From Gordonia sediminis (GTDB lineage: Bacteria; Actinomycetota; Actinomycetes; Mycobacteriales; Mycobacteriaceae): a stretch of 64,000 nt of DNA. The notes under the pieces are model-generated. The model saw only the letters and a program-made list of their open reading frames with translations, did no database searches and was not told the origin of the DNA. The position numbers were made by a program, and so were the translations under genes. Below are positions 23,498 through 32,255 of the stretch, piece by piece. The first letter of the stretch is position 1, and each line of letters starts with the position of its first letter. Where the stretch lies: contig RZUM01000008.1 in the NCBI GenBank assembly GCA_004193205.1, positions 248,001 to 312,000 of the forward strand, read 5' to 3'.

Positions 23498-24390
23498 CGG
23501 CGGTCCTCGGACGTGAGCCTCAGGAACACCGATTCGAGATCGGCGCCTATGTCGACCAGCTGATGCAGTTCGACGCCCGCGGCGAAGGCGGCCGACCCGA
23601 CGGTGGCGCCGTCCAGTCCGTCGACCCGGAACCCGCCCGGTCCCTCACTGACGGCCCAACCGCGATCGCGGGCCAGGCCGGCGAAGGCGTCGGGCGCGGG
23701 TGTGCGCACGCCGACGGCATGTTCGGCCAACGATTCGAATTCCGCGAGTGTGGACGCCTTGATGAGCTTGCCACCGCTGATCACGACGACGTCGTCGACG
23801 GTGGCGCGGACCTCGGCGAGTACATGGCTCGAGACCAACACCGTCCGGCCCTCGTGCGCCAGGGAGCGCAGCAGTTCCCGCAACCACACGATGCCCTGCG
23901 GGTCCAGACCGTTCGCCGGCTCGTCGAGAACGATGACCTGCGGGTCGCCGAGCAGTGCGACGGCCAGCCCGAGCCGTTGCCGCATGCCCGTCGAGTACCC
24001 GCCCACCCGGCGATCGGCGGCAGGGCCGAGACCGACGAACTCGAGAACCTCGCGGCAGCGTGCCGTCGAGACACCGGTCTGTGGTGCCAGTGTCTTGAGG
24101 TGCCCGAGGGCGGTCCGTCCGGGATGGAAACTGGACGCCTCGAGCGCGGCCCCGACCAGCCGCATCGGCCGCGGGATCTCCCGGTACGGCCGGCCGCCGA
24201 TCACCGCGCGGCCCGCGGTGGGCTCGATGAGACCGAGAACCATCCGTAGGGTGGTCGTCTTCCCCGAACCGTTGGGACCCAGGAAACCGGTCACTCTCCC
24301 GGGCGCCACATCGAACGTCAGACCGTCGACGGCGGTGAGGGTGCCGAAGCGTTTGGTCAAACCTTCGATGGAGATCGCCGACGGTGCCAT
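23494..24390 (-). CDS. ABC transporter ATP-binding protein (CcmA/DrrA-like)
   Basis: ATPase subunit of 298 residues that powers the adjacent permease. Walker A GPNGSGKTTT (about residues 39-48), the signature YSTGMRQRLGLAVAL (about 135), Walker B VIVLDEPANGLDP (about 158) and the switch His in VLVSSHVLAEV are all intact. The last 80 residues form a C-terminal extension common in this subfamily. The start is the ATG at 24390 with AGGAAG 7 bases before it; the frame is open upstream but without ABC features. It could export a lipid, peptide or drug. Confidence 0.9.
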   Translation of the reverse strand: MAPSAISIEGLTKRFGTLTAVDGLTFDVAPGRVTGFLGPNGSGKTTTLRMVLGLIEPTAGRAVIGGRPYREIPRPMRLVGAALEASSFHPGRTALGHLKTLAPQTGVSTARCREVLEFVGLGPAADRRVGGYSTGMRQRLGLAVALLGDPQVIVLDEPANGLDPQGIVWLRELLRSLAHEGRTVLVSSHVLAEVRATVDDVVVISGGKLIKASTLAEFESLAEHAVGVRTPAPDAFAGLARDRGWAVSEGPGGFRVDGLDGATVGSAAFAAGVELHQLVDIGADLESVFLRLTSEDRR

Positions 24391-24587
24391 CTCAGCTTCC
24401 TGTCGATTCGCAGGTGGTCTCGGAGCAACGCTACCCGAGGTTGTCGCGCCTTCCCACCTGCCGGCAGACCCGTGTCGCCCGACGGCAGCACTCGACACGG
24501 ACCTGCGGATTCGCGCCGGGCACAATGTGATTCCCGGCTGCGGAAGGTGCCGCCGAGAGACGACGCGCCGGCTCGCGGTGAAGGTGC

Positions 24588-25241
24588 TCAGCCGAGCAGG
24601 TTGACCGCGTTGGCCACGACGAGGCTGAGGACGACAATGGACAGGAGTGATTGGGTGGCCATCGCCAGTTTGACCCAACGCGCCAGTGGCATGACGTCGG
24701 TCGGGCTGAAGGCGGTGGCGTTGGTCAGCGCGAGGTACAGGTAGTCGAAGAAGATCGGTCGCCAACCGGGTGCCGCGAGGCGGGGATCGAGCTGCTGCGG
24801 GAAGGCCAGATCGGGGTGCCGGCGTGGATGCAGATGTCTGTTGACGGGCCCGCCGTCGTCGAGTTCCCAGTACAGGAACGCGAACGCGATGATCGTCTGC
24901 AGCCAGACCAGCGCCCCGGAGACGAGCAGTTCGTTGGCCACGGTTGTATCCGGGTTGCCGTGCAACAGATCCCAGACGAGTCGCCCGCCGCCCCACGCCG
25001 CGCCCGCGGCGATCGCCGCGACGAGTGCGAGCGACAGCGCCCGGACCCACCGTCCGGGCCGATCGATTCGACCGGGATCGACGATGATGAGGGCGACGAG
25101 CACCGACCCTTCGATCGCGGGGAGCAACCAGGCGGTGCCCGGTGAATACCGGGCAGGTAGGAGGAACGGCACTGCCATCGAGACGACGACGAATGCTGAT
25201 GCGGTCCAGCGCCGCTCGGCGCGCGGCCCGTCATCTGTCAT
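24588..25241 (-). CDS. DUF1345-like membrane protein
   Basis: Integral membrane protein of 217 residues with about five helices. The block YLALTNATAFSPTDVMPL after FFDYLY, followed by WVKLAMATQSLLSIVVLSLVVA, matches the C-terminal half of DUF1345 membrane proteins, which resembles an ion-channel pore region; the function is unknown. The ATG overlaps the stop of the metallo-beta-lactamase-fold gene by 4 bases (ATGA), so it is the second gene of that pair. Confidence 0.72.
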   Translation of the reverse strand: MTDDGPRAERRWTASAFVVVSMAVPFLLPARYSPGTAWLLPAIEGSVLVALIIVDPGRIDRPGRWVRALSLALVAAIAAGAAWGGGRLVWDLLHGNPDTTVANELLVSGALVWLQTIIAFAFLYWELDDGGPVNRHLHPRRHPDLAFPQQLDPRLAAPGWRPIFFDYLYLALTNATAFSPTDVMPLARWVKLAMATQSLLSIVVLSLVVANAVNLLG

Positions 25242-25888
25242 TCGGTACCGAGGTCCCGGGTCTCGCCCAACGCCAGAACCTCCAGCGGGGTTTTGGTGAG
25301 CGAGTTCTCGCCGAGGAACATGTCGGCAGTGGCCTTGCCGGTGTCGTTGAGCATGATGTCGTGGATCGCGATGCAGCTGCCGGGGGACAGGGCGCGGACG
25401 TAGTCGATGGCCTGTTCGGTCGAGATCCACGGTCCGCTGATCGGCAGCAGCAGCGTCTCGACCGGGCGTCCGGGATTCAGGTATGCGTCGCCGGGATGGA
25501 ACAGGTGCCCGTCGATGAGGTAGCCGACGTTGTCGACCAACGGGATCTCCGGATGGATCACCGCGTGGTCGGCGACGAACGTCTCGACGGAGAAACCGGC
25601 GATATCGAAGGACTCACCCGTCGAGACCGCATGAACCCGGTCGGAGACCTCGGAGATCGCGCCGGCAATGGACGCGGGCCCGTAGAGGTGCAGATCGACG
25701 TGCGCCTTCATGGCCGCCAGGATCTTCTCGGTGTCGAAGTGGTCGAAGTGTTCGTGCGTGATCAGCACGGCATCTGCGGCGTCGAGGAGCTCGGCCGCGT
25801 CGGGGGTGAACGCCCCGGGATCGATGAGGAGTGTCTTGCCGTCCTTGGTCAGTGTGACCGTGGCGTGTGTGTGCTTGGTGAGGAGCAT
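25238..25888 (-). CDS. Metallo-beta-lactamase-fold hydrolase (UlaG/UPF0173-like)
   Basis: Soluble hydrolase of 216 residues. The metal motif THEHFDHFD (about residues 43-51) and later metal ligands in DHAVIHPE, FHPGDAY and AIHDIM are visible, as in UlaG-type lactonases. The substrate is unknown. The ATG at 25888 is preceded by GGAGG at 5 bases, which settles the start against an upstream in-frame ATG at 25945. It is the first gene of a pair with the DUF1345-like protein and is divergent from the cation exchanger gene. Confidence 0.85.
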   Translation of the reverse strand: MLLTKHTHATVTLTKDGKTLLIDPGAFTPDAAELLDAADAVLITHEHFDHFDTEKILAAMKAHVDLHLYGPASIAGAISEVSDRVHAVSTGESFDIAGFSVETFVADHAVIHPEIPLVDNVGYLIDGHLFHPGDAYLNPGRPVETLLLPISGPWISTEQAIDYVRALSPGSCIAIHDIMLNDTGKATADMFLGENSLTKTPLEVLALGETRDLGTE

Positions 25889-26012
25889 GAGACCTCCGAT
25901 GTGCAAGTGATCGCCCGACACGACCAGGGTAGTTGCAGTGGGCACCTAACCTCCGACGATCATCAAGATCCACGGCAAGCGCGAGATCGCCCGACGTGAT
26001 AGTCGGTAGACC

Positions 26013-26945
26013 ATGGGGTTGGTGGTCGCGGTGGCGGCGATGGTGGCCGGTTTCGCGGTGGCGGTGCTGGCCTCGCGGGTGGCCGTCACCGGGGCGAACA
26101 GCCTCGTCGCGCGCACGCGGTTGCCACCCTTCGTCGTAGGAATGACCCTGGTGGCGCTGGGCACCGACCTGCCGGAGATGGTCAACTCGATCGCCGCCTC
26201 GGTGCAGGGATTGGGCGATGTCAACGTCGGGGATTCGATCGGTTCGGTGGTCACCCAGATCACGCTCGTCCTCGGGTTGATGCCGCTGCTCGGCGGTGCG
26301 CTCCTGCTTCCGCGTCGGCGCAGCACGATCGTCGGTGTGGGTATCGTCGCGGCGCTGCTGGTCGGTGCCGCCCTGATGCGTGACGGCGACCTCTCCCGGT
26401 TCGACGGGGCCGTGCTCGTCGGTTCCTGGGTGTTGTTGTCGTTCATCGTGTGGCGGTTCGGTGGCGACACCGAGACGGACCCACCCGAGCCGGACGACGG
26501 CAGCCACCTCCGTGCGCTCGCCCAGTTGGCGGTCGGCCTCGCGATCATCACCGTCGGCGTCATGGCGGCGATCTGGGGTGTCGTCCGGCTCGCCGACGCG
26601 GCCGGGGTCCCGGTGTTCCTTGTCAGCTTCTTCGGCGCCTCGCTGGGCACATCGCTACCCGAGTTGCTGTTCAGCGTGACCGCGCTGCGCCGCGGTCACT
26701 CGGATATGGCCGTCGGCGACGCCCTCGGCGCATCGATGGTCGATGCGACCCTGTCGATCGGCATCGGCCCGCTCATCGCGCCCACCCTCGTCTCGACGTC
26801 GCTGGTCGAGCGCGGGGTCCTGGTGGCGACGGTATCCGTCGTGTTCGCCGTCGCGCTGCTGCTGGCGCGGGGTCGGCACACCCGGGTAACCGGCGCGATT
26901 CTCGTCGGCATGTACCTGGCCGTCTACGTCGTGCTGCTCGCCTGA
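26013..26945 (+). CDS. Sodium/calcium exchanger-type antiporter
   Basis: Integral membrane cation exchanger of 310 residues, CaCA superfamily, with about ten helices in two inverted halves. The alpha repeats are GMTLVALGTDLPEMVNSI (about residues 43-60) and FFGASLGTSLPELLFSVTAL (about 208-227), each with the ion-binding acidic residue after GT(D/S)LPE. It probably exchanges Ca2+ for Na+ or H+ across the cytoplasmic membrane. The charged loop GDTETDPPEPDDG joins the halves. Its 3' end overlaps the convergent hydrolase gene by 22 bp. Confidence 0.88.
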   Translation: MGLVVAVAAMVAGFAVAVLASRVAVTGANSLVARTRLPPFVVGMTLVALGTDLPEMVNSIAASVQGLGDVNVGDSIGSVVTQITLVLGLMPLLGGALLLPRRRSTIVGVGIVAALLVGAALMRDGDLSRFDGAVLVGSWVLLSFIVWRFGGDTETDPPEPDDGSHLRALAQLAVGLAIITVGVMAAIWGVVRLADAAGVPVFLVSFFGASLGTSLPELLFSVTALRRGHSDMAVGDALGASMVDATLSIGIGPLIAPTLVSTSLVERGVLVATVSVVFAVALLLARGRHTRVTGAILVGMYLAVYVVLLA

Positions 26946-27862
26946 TCGTTCGACAGGAAGTCCGCGATCTCGGTGCGCACCCGCTCGGTCTGACCCAGTT
27001 GGAGGTGACCACCCGATTCCAGACTCACGAGCCGGGCGCCCGGGATGCGGTCGGCGGCCCGGGCGGCGGCGTCGTAGGACGCCAGCGGATCGTCGGTGGC
27101 GTGCACGATCAGCGTCGGGACGCGGAGTTCCTCGAGCGGGTAGGTGTTGATCTCGGGGTTCGCCACGAATGCGTCGAACACGGCGCCCGCGACGCGCGGG
27201 CGCACCGGGAAGATGGTGTCGAGCAGCTGCGCCAGCACCCGGCCGTCCTCGTCGCCCCGCGGGAACCCCTCGGGGACACCCATCATCCGGGCGAAGGCCG
27301 GCCGGGCGAACGTCTTGAGCGCCCACAGCGGCGGGTCGGAGTAGAGCGCCTTCGCCCACGCCGGAGGTGCCTGTGCAGTCCCGCTGCCGGGAAAGTTCCC
27401 CGAACTGATGATCAGATGCCGCACCCGATCGGGGTGGCGCAGCGCGAACTGCACCGCGGCACTCGTGCCCGCCGAGATCCCGATGACATCGACCGCGGTC
27501 AACCCCAGCGTGTCCAGCAACTCGGCGAACGCGTCGGCCTGGCCGGCGACCGCCGGGTCGTCGGGCATATCCGAACCCAGGTAGCCGAACCGGGACGGAG
27601 CGATGATCCGCCGGCCCATGACCGTGGCCCGAACCGACAGCAGCCCGCCGTCGCAGCCGTGGAAGATACCGTGGCTGACCAGGATCGGATCGCCCGAGCC
27701 GTGTTCGGTGTACTCCACGGCACCGAACCGGGTGGTGACCGCCCGGCGATCCATCGCCTCGACGCGGGCGCGGGCGTCTGCGATGTCGCGGCGATAGCGC
27801 AGTGCGGTGGCTCCGCCGGCCGCCGCGAGTGCCGCCCCAAGGATCGGGAGCAGGCGGCTCAT
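26924..27862 (-). CDS. Alpha/beta hydrolase, membrane-anchored
   Basis: Hydrolase of 312 residues with an N-terminal hydrophobic segment (residues 3-22, LLPILGAALAAAGGATAL) that could act as anchor or uncleaved signal. The core has the oxyanion region LVSHGIFHGCDGG (about 85-97), the nucleophile elbow GISAGTS (about 148-154), DPLASYDA for the acid and GGHLQLGQ for the catalytic His. The substrate is unknown. The start overlaps the stop of the potassium-channel gene by 4 bases, so the two are co-transcribed with the channel first. Confidence 0.85.
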   Translation of the reverse strand: MSRLLPILGAALAAAGGATALRYRRDIADARARVEAMDRRAVTTRFGAVEYTEHGSGDPILVSHGIFHGCDGGLLSVRATVMGRRIIAPSRFGYLGSDMPDDPAVAGQADAFAELLDTLGLTAVDVIGISAGTSAAVQFALRHPDRVRHLIISSGNFPGSGTAQAPPAWAKALYSDPPLWALKTFARPAFARMMGVPEGFPRGDEDGRVLAQLLDTIFPVRPRVAGAVFDAFVANPEINTYPLEELRVPTLIVHATDDPLASYDAAARAADRIPGARLVSLESGGHLQLGQTERVRTEIADFLSNDQASSTT

Positions 27863-28578
27863 GGGCGCACCGAGTCGGACTCGAGTCGCTCACCCAGGCG
27901 GGCGACCTCGTTGCGGAGCTCTTCGATCTGCAGGGCGGTGGCGGCCTGGTGCGCCGCGTCGCCCTCGGAGACCTGTTCGACGATCCACGACGCGATCGTG
28001 GCGGTCACGACGCCGATCAGGCTGATTCCACCGATCATCAGACCGGCGGCGACGAACCGCCCGGTGGTGGTCACCGGCGAGAAATCACCGTAGCCCACGG
28101 TGGTGACGGTGGCCATCGACCACCACAGGGCCTCGCCGAAGGTGGTCACGGTGGAGCCCGGCTGTCCGCGTTCGGCCTCCAGCATCGCCAGGGAGGCGAC
28201 ATAGATCAGCAGCACCGAAGAGGCGATCGTGTAGATCATCACCTTGCCCCGGATCGCGCCGCCGACCGCCCGATGCATGACCGACAGCATCGCCAGCAGA
28301 CGCAGAAGCTGCAGCGGCCGAATGGCCGGTAGCAGCACCACCGCGAAGTCGAACAGATGGTGAGCGAACCAGCGCAATCGTTGATCGGCGAGGATGAGGC
28401 GCGCTGTGTAGTCGACGAAGAAGAGGACCCAGGACCCCAGGATGACGACGGCACAGACCGCCTGCCACCTCCCGGTCAGGTCTCCGAGCACCTGGCAGCT
28501 GTAGGCCACCAGGAAGCAGAGAGCCACCCCGGCCATCGGCCACTGGGTCCGTCGTTCCCACTGTTGCTGCGAAACCAT
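27859..28578 (-). CDS. Potassium ion channel (two-pore-loop/Ion_trans_2 type)
   Basis: Membrane protein of 239 residues in the voltage-gated-channel-like fold. Several N-terminal helices, including VDYTARLILADQRLRWFAHHLFD and an Arg/Leu-rich helix (RPLQLLRLLAML), precede the pore. The selectivity filter TTVGYGDF (about residues 170-177) is intact, followed by the last helix and a C-terminal coiled-coil-like tail (IEELRNEVARLGERL). It should conduct K+. The start at 28578 was chosen because the upstream open frame is Pro/Ser-rich and not channel-like. Co-translated with the downstream hydrolase. Confidence 0.88.
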   Translation of the reverse strand: MVSQQQWERRTQWPMAGVALCFLVAYSCQVLGDLTGRWQAVCAVVILGSWVLFFVDYTARLILADQRLRWFAHHLFDFAVVLLPAIRPLQLLRLLAMLSVMHRAVGGAIRGKVMIYTIASSVLLIYVASLAMLEAERGQPGSTVTTFGEALWWSMATVTTVGYGDFSPVTTTGRFVAAGLMIGGISLIGVVTATIASWIVEQVSEGDAAHQAATALQIEELRNEVARLGERLESDSVRP

Positions 28579-28729
28579 ATCCGACCACAGTAACGGTGAG
28601 CGTCGGCCACTGCGCGGCCTCGGGGGCCGCCTCCAGGTCACCGAAAAACTTCTGATAACCGACAGGTGGTGGCGCGGAGTCGAAGTGCCGACGTACGTTG
28701 AATAGGTCCCCGACAGCGTCGCCGGCGCT

Positions 28730-28972
28730 GTGCCGAATGAAGGCGGGTGGCGCGCTGTGGGATTCGTGGGTTTTGTGGCCGAGGGAGCCGGCAAATACGT
28801 CGAATGGGGCGTAATCCAGATATCGGTCACGAACCTGGCGATCATCGCGGTGATGCTCGTCGTCTTCATCCTCGCGCTGGTCGTTCCGTTCCCGTCCGGA
28901 CATGACCCGTCAGCGCATGACCCGTCAGCGCATGGGACGGCCTCCGACGAGGATGGCGGTGAGGATCGATGA
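28730..28972 (+). CDS. Small single-pass membrane protein leading the cytochrome b-like operon
   Basis: Protein of up to 80 residues with one strong hydrophobic helix (about residues 33-53, NLAIIAVMLVVFILALVVPFP) preceded by a GKYVEWGVIQI segment, and an acidic C-terminal tail with a 15-bp tandem repeat giving HDPSAHDPSAH. I do not recognise a named family. The GTG at 28730 lacks a ribosome binding site; the in-frame GTG at 28757 is as likely and gives 71 residues. Its stop overlaps the cytochrome b-like start (ATGA), so it is probably a subunit or assembly factor of that complex. Confidence 0.6.
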   Translation: MPNEGGWRAVGFVGFVAEGAGKYVEWGVIQISVTNLAIIAVMLVVFILALVVPFPSGHDPSAHDPSAHGTASDEDGGEDR

Positions 28973-29616
28973 GTACTGCCTCGGATCGGGTCGGCAGGCA
29001 GCACGGGACGGACTCGTCGAACTGGACAGTCCGGGTGCGCGGTTGGATCACGGATCTGGTGCCGCCGGGTGAGGCGCTTCCCGACCGGCAACCCGTCTAC
29101 GTCGCGTCCTGGATCTACGTCTTCGGGGTGCTCACGCTCGCGGCCCTGGTCGTGGTCATCGGTTCGGGCTGCGTCCTCGCGTTGGGCGGCTCAGCGTGGT
29201 GGCACGTTTCCGCGCTGGGCCATTTCGTCAACTCGGTCCACCTGTGGAGCGTGGAACTGCTCTTCGGGTTCATGGTCATTCACCTGTGGGGGAAGTTCTG
29301 GATGGCCGCGTGGCGGGGCGGGCGCTCGATGACCTGGATGACCGGCGTGGTTCTGTTCGTCACGGCGATCGGCGCGTCGTTCACGGGATTCCTGTCGCAG
29401 ACGAACTTCGACGCGCAATGGATCAGTACTCAGGCCAAGGATGGTCTGAACTCGGTGGGCATCGGGGCGTGGTTCAACGTCCTCAATCCGGGACAGATGT
29501 TGATGTGGCACATCGTGCTGTTGCCGCTGGGCGTCGGCGCGCTCACGCTGATCCACGTGGTGCTGGTGCGGCGTCACGGCGTGGTCCCGCCGATCGGCGC
29601 CGACCAGGAGGTCTGA
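28969..29616 (+). CDS. Cytochrome b N-terminal domain protein (b6-like)
   Basis: Integral membrane cytochrome of 215 residues with four predicted helices, similar to cytochrome b6 or the N-terminal half of cytochrome b. His residues on facing helices sit in VNSVHLWSVELLFGFMVIHLWGKFW (two in the first helix pair) and MWHIVLLPLGVGALTLIHVVLVRRH, spaced as haem ligands should be. FTGFLSQTNFDAQW fits the quinol-site region. It should carry two b haems and take part in quinol oxidation or reduction. No Rieske protein or cytochrome c gene is adjacent, so its partner is unknown. It overlaps the small upstream gene by 4 bases. Confidence 0.82.
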   Translation: MSTASDRVGRQHGTDSSNWTVRVRGWITDLVPPGEALPDRQPVYVASWIYVFGVLTLAALVVVIGSGCVLALGGSAWWHVSALGHFVNSVHLWSVELLFGFMVIHLWGKFWMAAWRGGRSMTWMTGVVLFVTAIGASFTGFLSQTNFDAQWISTQAKDGLNSVGIGAWFNVLNPGQMLMWHIVLLPLGVGALTLIHVVLVRRHGVVPPIGADQEV

Positions 29617-29620
29617 GGTC

Positions 29621-30577
29621 ATGGCCCGTAGGACGCCGGACTCGCACGGCTTCCCGACCCGGCCCTATGACCTGGTCAAGGAGTTCAGCATCGCCTTGGT
29701 GGTCGTTCTCATCCTGAGTGTGGGCCTCGCAGCGATCTTCGCCTCGCCGGACGAGCGCCCGATCACGTTGAAGGCGTGGGCACAGGCAGCACCCGATGAC
29801 GTCATCGCCACTGCCGCCGGTGAGCTCGCGGGCACCACGGTGAGCGCCACCTATGGACCTCCGTACAACGGCGCCTCGGACGGCCAGAAGCTGGGACCGC
29901 TGCCGCTGCAGAAGTGGGGTGGAGTCCGATTGCCGGTCGACTCTGCGAATCTCGTCCTCGACCCGCTCGGAGACGTTCAGAACAGCCCGCGGCTCGGGGT
30001 GGCGCTCGCTCGCTGGAAGGCTGCGACGCCAGATCAGCGGACCGCGTGGGCAACCGACTACGCGGACGCCATCGGGGCCCCGGCAACCGACGGAGAGGCC
30101 GCCACCGGGGCGGGCGGTGACCCGGCTGCGGTGGCGCCGGGTGACTACGGACCGGTTCCCACCCTGTCGTCAGAGTTCCTCACCTATGCGCTGAGCGGTG
30201 GTCTGGAGGGGGCACTCACCTCGGCCGGCAACTTCTACGGCGGCGACGCCACCCGCTCGCTCCTACTGCTGTCCGACGGCGCCTATCTCGAGGACCAGGC
30301 GCGGGCAAAGCACCTGGGTGGCGACCAGTGGGGGATGATGAACGAGGTAGGGAACGCCCCGGGCCAGCCGTGGATGTGGCTTTACACCTTCTGGTATCAG
30401 GTTCCGCCGTTCTCGACGTCCGACAATGCCGACGCCCTGGTCTGGGGCCTGATGATTCTGCTGACGATTCTGCTGATGCTGGTTCCCTTCATCCCGGGCG
30501 TGCGGTCGATTCCGCGATGGATCCCGGTGCACCGGCTGGTGTGGCGGGACTACTACCGGCGCACGACGCGGCCTTGA
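29621..30577 (+). CDS. Cytochrome b-associated membrane protein with large external domain
   Basis: Protein of 318 residues: a short cytoplasmic N-terminus, one helix (about residues 23-45), a large hydrophilic domain of about 200 residues that should lie outside the membrane, then two C-terminal helices around PWMWLYTFWYQVPPFS and LVWGLMILLTILLMLVPFIPGV. The C-terminal part resembles subunit IV or the C-terminal half of cytochrome b; the external domain is not one I can name, though it contains GDATRSLLLLSDGAYLED. It begins 4 bases after the cytochrome gene stop, so it is surely the same operon. Probably the third subunit of an uncharacterised b-type complex. Confidence 0.65.
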   Translation: MARRTPDSHGFPTRPYDLVKEFSIALVVVLILSVGLAAIFASPDERPITLKAWAQAAPDDVIATAAGELAGTTVSATYGPPYNGASDGQKLGPLPLQKWGGVRLPVDSANLVLDPLGDVQNSPRLGVALARWKAATPDQRTAWATDYADAIGAPATDGEAATGAGGDPAAVAPGDYGPVPTLSSEFLTYALSGGLEGALTSAGNFYGGDATRSLLLLSDGAYLEDQARAKHLGGDQWGMMNEVGNAPGQPWMWLYTFWYQVPPFSTSDNADALVWGLMILLTILLMLVPFIPGVRSIPRWIPVHRLVWRDYYRRTTRP

Positions 30578-30770
30578 CCTGAGCATCAGAACAGGCCGAC
30601 CGCATCAGATGTGTCGAGGACAATCTCCCCGTAGAGAAGAAGCCGGCTGGTACCGTTGCCGCAGCCCTGTCCATGCGGTGTCGGACCTCGAACGCGCCGT
30701 CGACGACGTCCTCGATGTCGCCGGCATCGTGGATGAGCGGGAGACCGCACCCTCGAGCGGAGTGTGGCGT

Positions 30771-31598
30771 ATGTCCGACATTGTCGGCGAATCGTCTGCC
30801 AACGACAGGTTTCCCCGGTCATCCGGATATCACCCGGATTGGGTCCGTGCCGCGGTCAGTGGGGGAGCGAATTCGCTGTGGCTGACGGAGTGGCTGTGCG
30901 AGGCAATGGACCTGCAATCCGGAATGCGCGTCCTCGATCTCGGTGCCGGGCGAGGCGCGTCGTCGGTGTTCCTGCATCGCGAGTTCGGCGTCGAGGTCTG
31001 GTCCGTCGACTTGTGGTTCGGCGTAGACGAACGCGCACAACGGATTCGCGATGCCGGGGTGGCCGGATCGGTGTTCCCACTGCACGCGGACGCACGTGCA
31101 TTGCCGTTCGCTCGCGACTTCTTCGACGCCATCGTGAGCATCGACTCGTACGTGTACTACGGCACCGACGACCTGTACCTCGGCTATCTCATGCGGCTGT
31201 TGCGGCCGGGAGGCCAATTCGGGATCGCAGGAGCCGGATTGTTGAGTGAGATCGACGGAGAGCCGCCGGCGCACCTGCGGGAGTGGTGGGAACCGGGCAT
31301 GGCGTGCCTGCATTCCGCGCAGTGGTGGCGTCGGCAATGGACGCGCTCGGGCGTCGTCGACGTCGAGACATCTGACTCACTCGACGACGGATGGCAGTAC
31401 TGGCTGCAATGGCAGAACGAGATCGCGCCGGACAACCACACCGAGATCCGAGCTCTGGAAGCGGACGCTGGGCAATATCTCGGTTACGTGCGGGCGGTGG
31501 CCCGTCGTCGCGAGGATGTGATTCCCGACGACCCGATCGGTCTGATCCCGGTCGAGTACGAACGATATCCGCTGCGGCGCGACGCTGCGCCCCATTGA
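30771..31598 (+). CDS. Class I SAM-dependent methyltransferase
   Basis: Soluble methyltransferase of 275 residues. Motif I is VLDLGAGRGASSVFL (about residues 53-67), the ribose-binding acid lies in VWSVDLWFGVDE, and motif IV is FFDAIVSIDSYVYYG, followed by RLLRPGGQFGIAG. The arrangement resembles the cyclopropane-fatty-acid or sterol methyltransferase group, but the specific substrate is not evident. The chosen start is the ATG at 30771 with GCGGAG about 8 bases before it; an in-frame extension up to 30609 is possible but poorly conserved-looking. It stands alone between the cytochrome operon and a DUF1801 gene. Confidence 0.8.
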   Translation: MSDIVGESSANDRFPRSSGYHPDWVRAAVSGGANSLWLTEWLCEAMDLQSGMRVLDLGAGRGASSVFLHREFGVEVWSVDLWFGVDERAQRIRDAGVAGSVFPLHADARALPFARDFFDAIVSIDSYVYYGTDDLYLGYLMRLLRPGGQFGIAGAGLLSEIDGEPPAHLREWWEPGMACLHSAQWWRRQWTRSGVVDVETSDSLDDGWQYWLQWQNEIAPDNHTEIRALEADAGQYLGYVRAVARRREDVIPDDPIGLIPVEYERYPLRRDAAPH

Positions 31599-31679
31599 CA
31601 ACCCTGAGAAGTGCGCATCACGCCGGCTGAACCCGGTCGCGTGTGCACCTCGCGTCCTCGCCGGCCTGTCACGGGTCGT

Positions 31680-32102
31680 TCAGGGGCGGGGATCATCGCC
31701 GCGGCTGAACGCGATACGGATGAGTCGACGCAGGACGTCGATGTCGATCTGCTCCAGCCGCTTGACGTAGACGCACCCGGCGCCCTCGGTGTACGTGCCG
31801 AGTTCGGGTAGCAATGCAGCTCCCTCGGGCAGATCCTTCAGTCCGTAGAAGGTCATCGCGGCCTTCCGTGGCGAGAACCCGACCTTGGGCCAATCGCCTT
31901 CGGTCCGAGATGTTTTCGACGGCGACACGTAGTGGTAGGAGCCGTAGCCGACGATCGACGGGCCCCACATCACCGGTTGTGCACCGGTCTCGGCGCGCAT
32001 GATCTCGTCGACGCGGTGCCCTTCGCCGACCCGACGGGCCGGGGACGCGCCGTCCAGGAAATCCTGCACCGACGCCTCGGTCGGCTGGGTCTTGATCGCC
32101 AT
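31680..32102 (-). CDS. DUF1801 domain protein
   Basis: Protein of 140 residues with the DUF1801 pattern: VQDFLDGASPARRVGEGHRVDEIM, PVMWGPSIVGYGSYHYVSPS, and VGFSPRKAAMTFYGL, followed by GAGCVYVKRLEQIDIDVLRRLI. This is a small YdhG-like fold of unknown function, often found singly in actinomycete chromosomes. No operon partners. It is divergent from the succinate dehydrogenase operon. Confidence 0.85.
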   Translation of the reverse strand: MAIKTQPTEASVQDFLDGASPARRVGEGHRVDEIMRAETGAQPVMWGPSIVGYGSYHYVSPSKTSRTEGDWPKVGFSPRKAAMTFYGLKDLPEGAALLPELGTYTEGAGCVYVKRLEQIDIDVLRRLIRIAFSRGDDPRP

Positions 32103-32195
32103 GTGCTCAGCCTAGTCAGTCACTCGGAGTCGACGCGGCCGTCACCTCCGCGAGCGATGGCCCCGCGAGCAGCCCGACACGTTCGGACAAAGTCG

Positions 32196-32223
32196 TTGAC
32201 GGAACGGGTCCTGACGGTACTGT
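32196..32223 (+). promoter_or_regulatory. Promoter of the succinate dehydrogenase operon (TTGACG-16-TACTGT)
   Basis: A -35 TTGACG (32196-32201) and a -10 TACTGT (32218-32223) are separated by 16 bp, close to the housekeeping sigma consensus. Transcription would start near 32230, about 26 bases before the first start codon of the operon. Confidence 0.65.
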
Positions 32224-32236
32224 GGTCTCTATCACA
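32221..32236 (+). promoter_or_regulatory. CRP-like palindromic operator
   Basis: TGTGGTCTCTATCACA matches the CRP-family consensus TGTGA-N6-TCACA at nine of ten arm positions. It overlaps the end of the -10 element and the expected transcription start, a position where binding would normally repress. Inferred to link the operon to cAMP. Confidence 0.55.
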
Positions 32237-32255
32237 TAGGCTTGGAGGGAACGCC

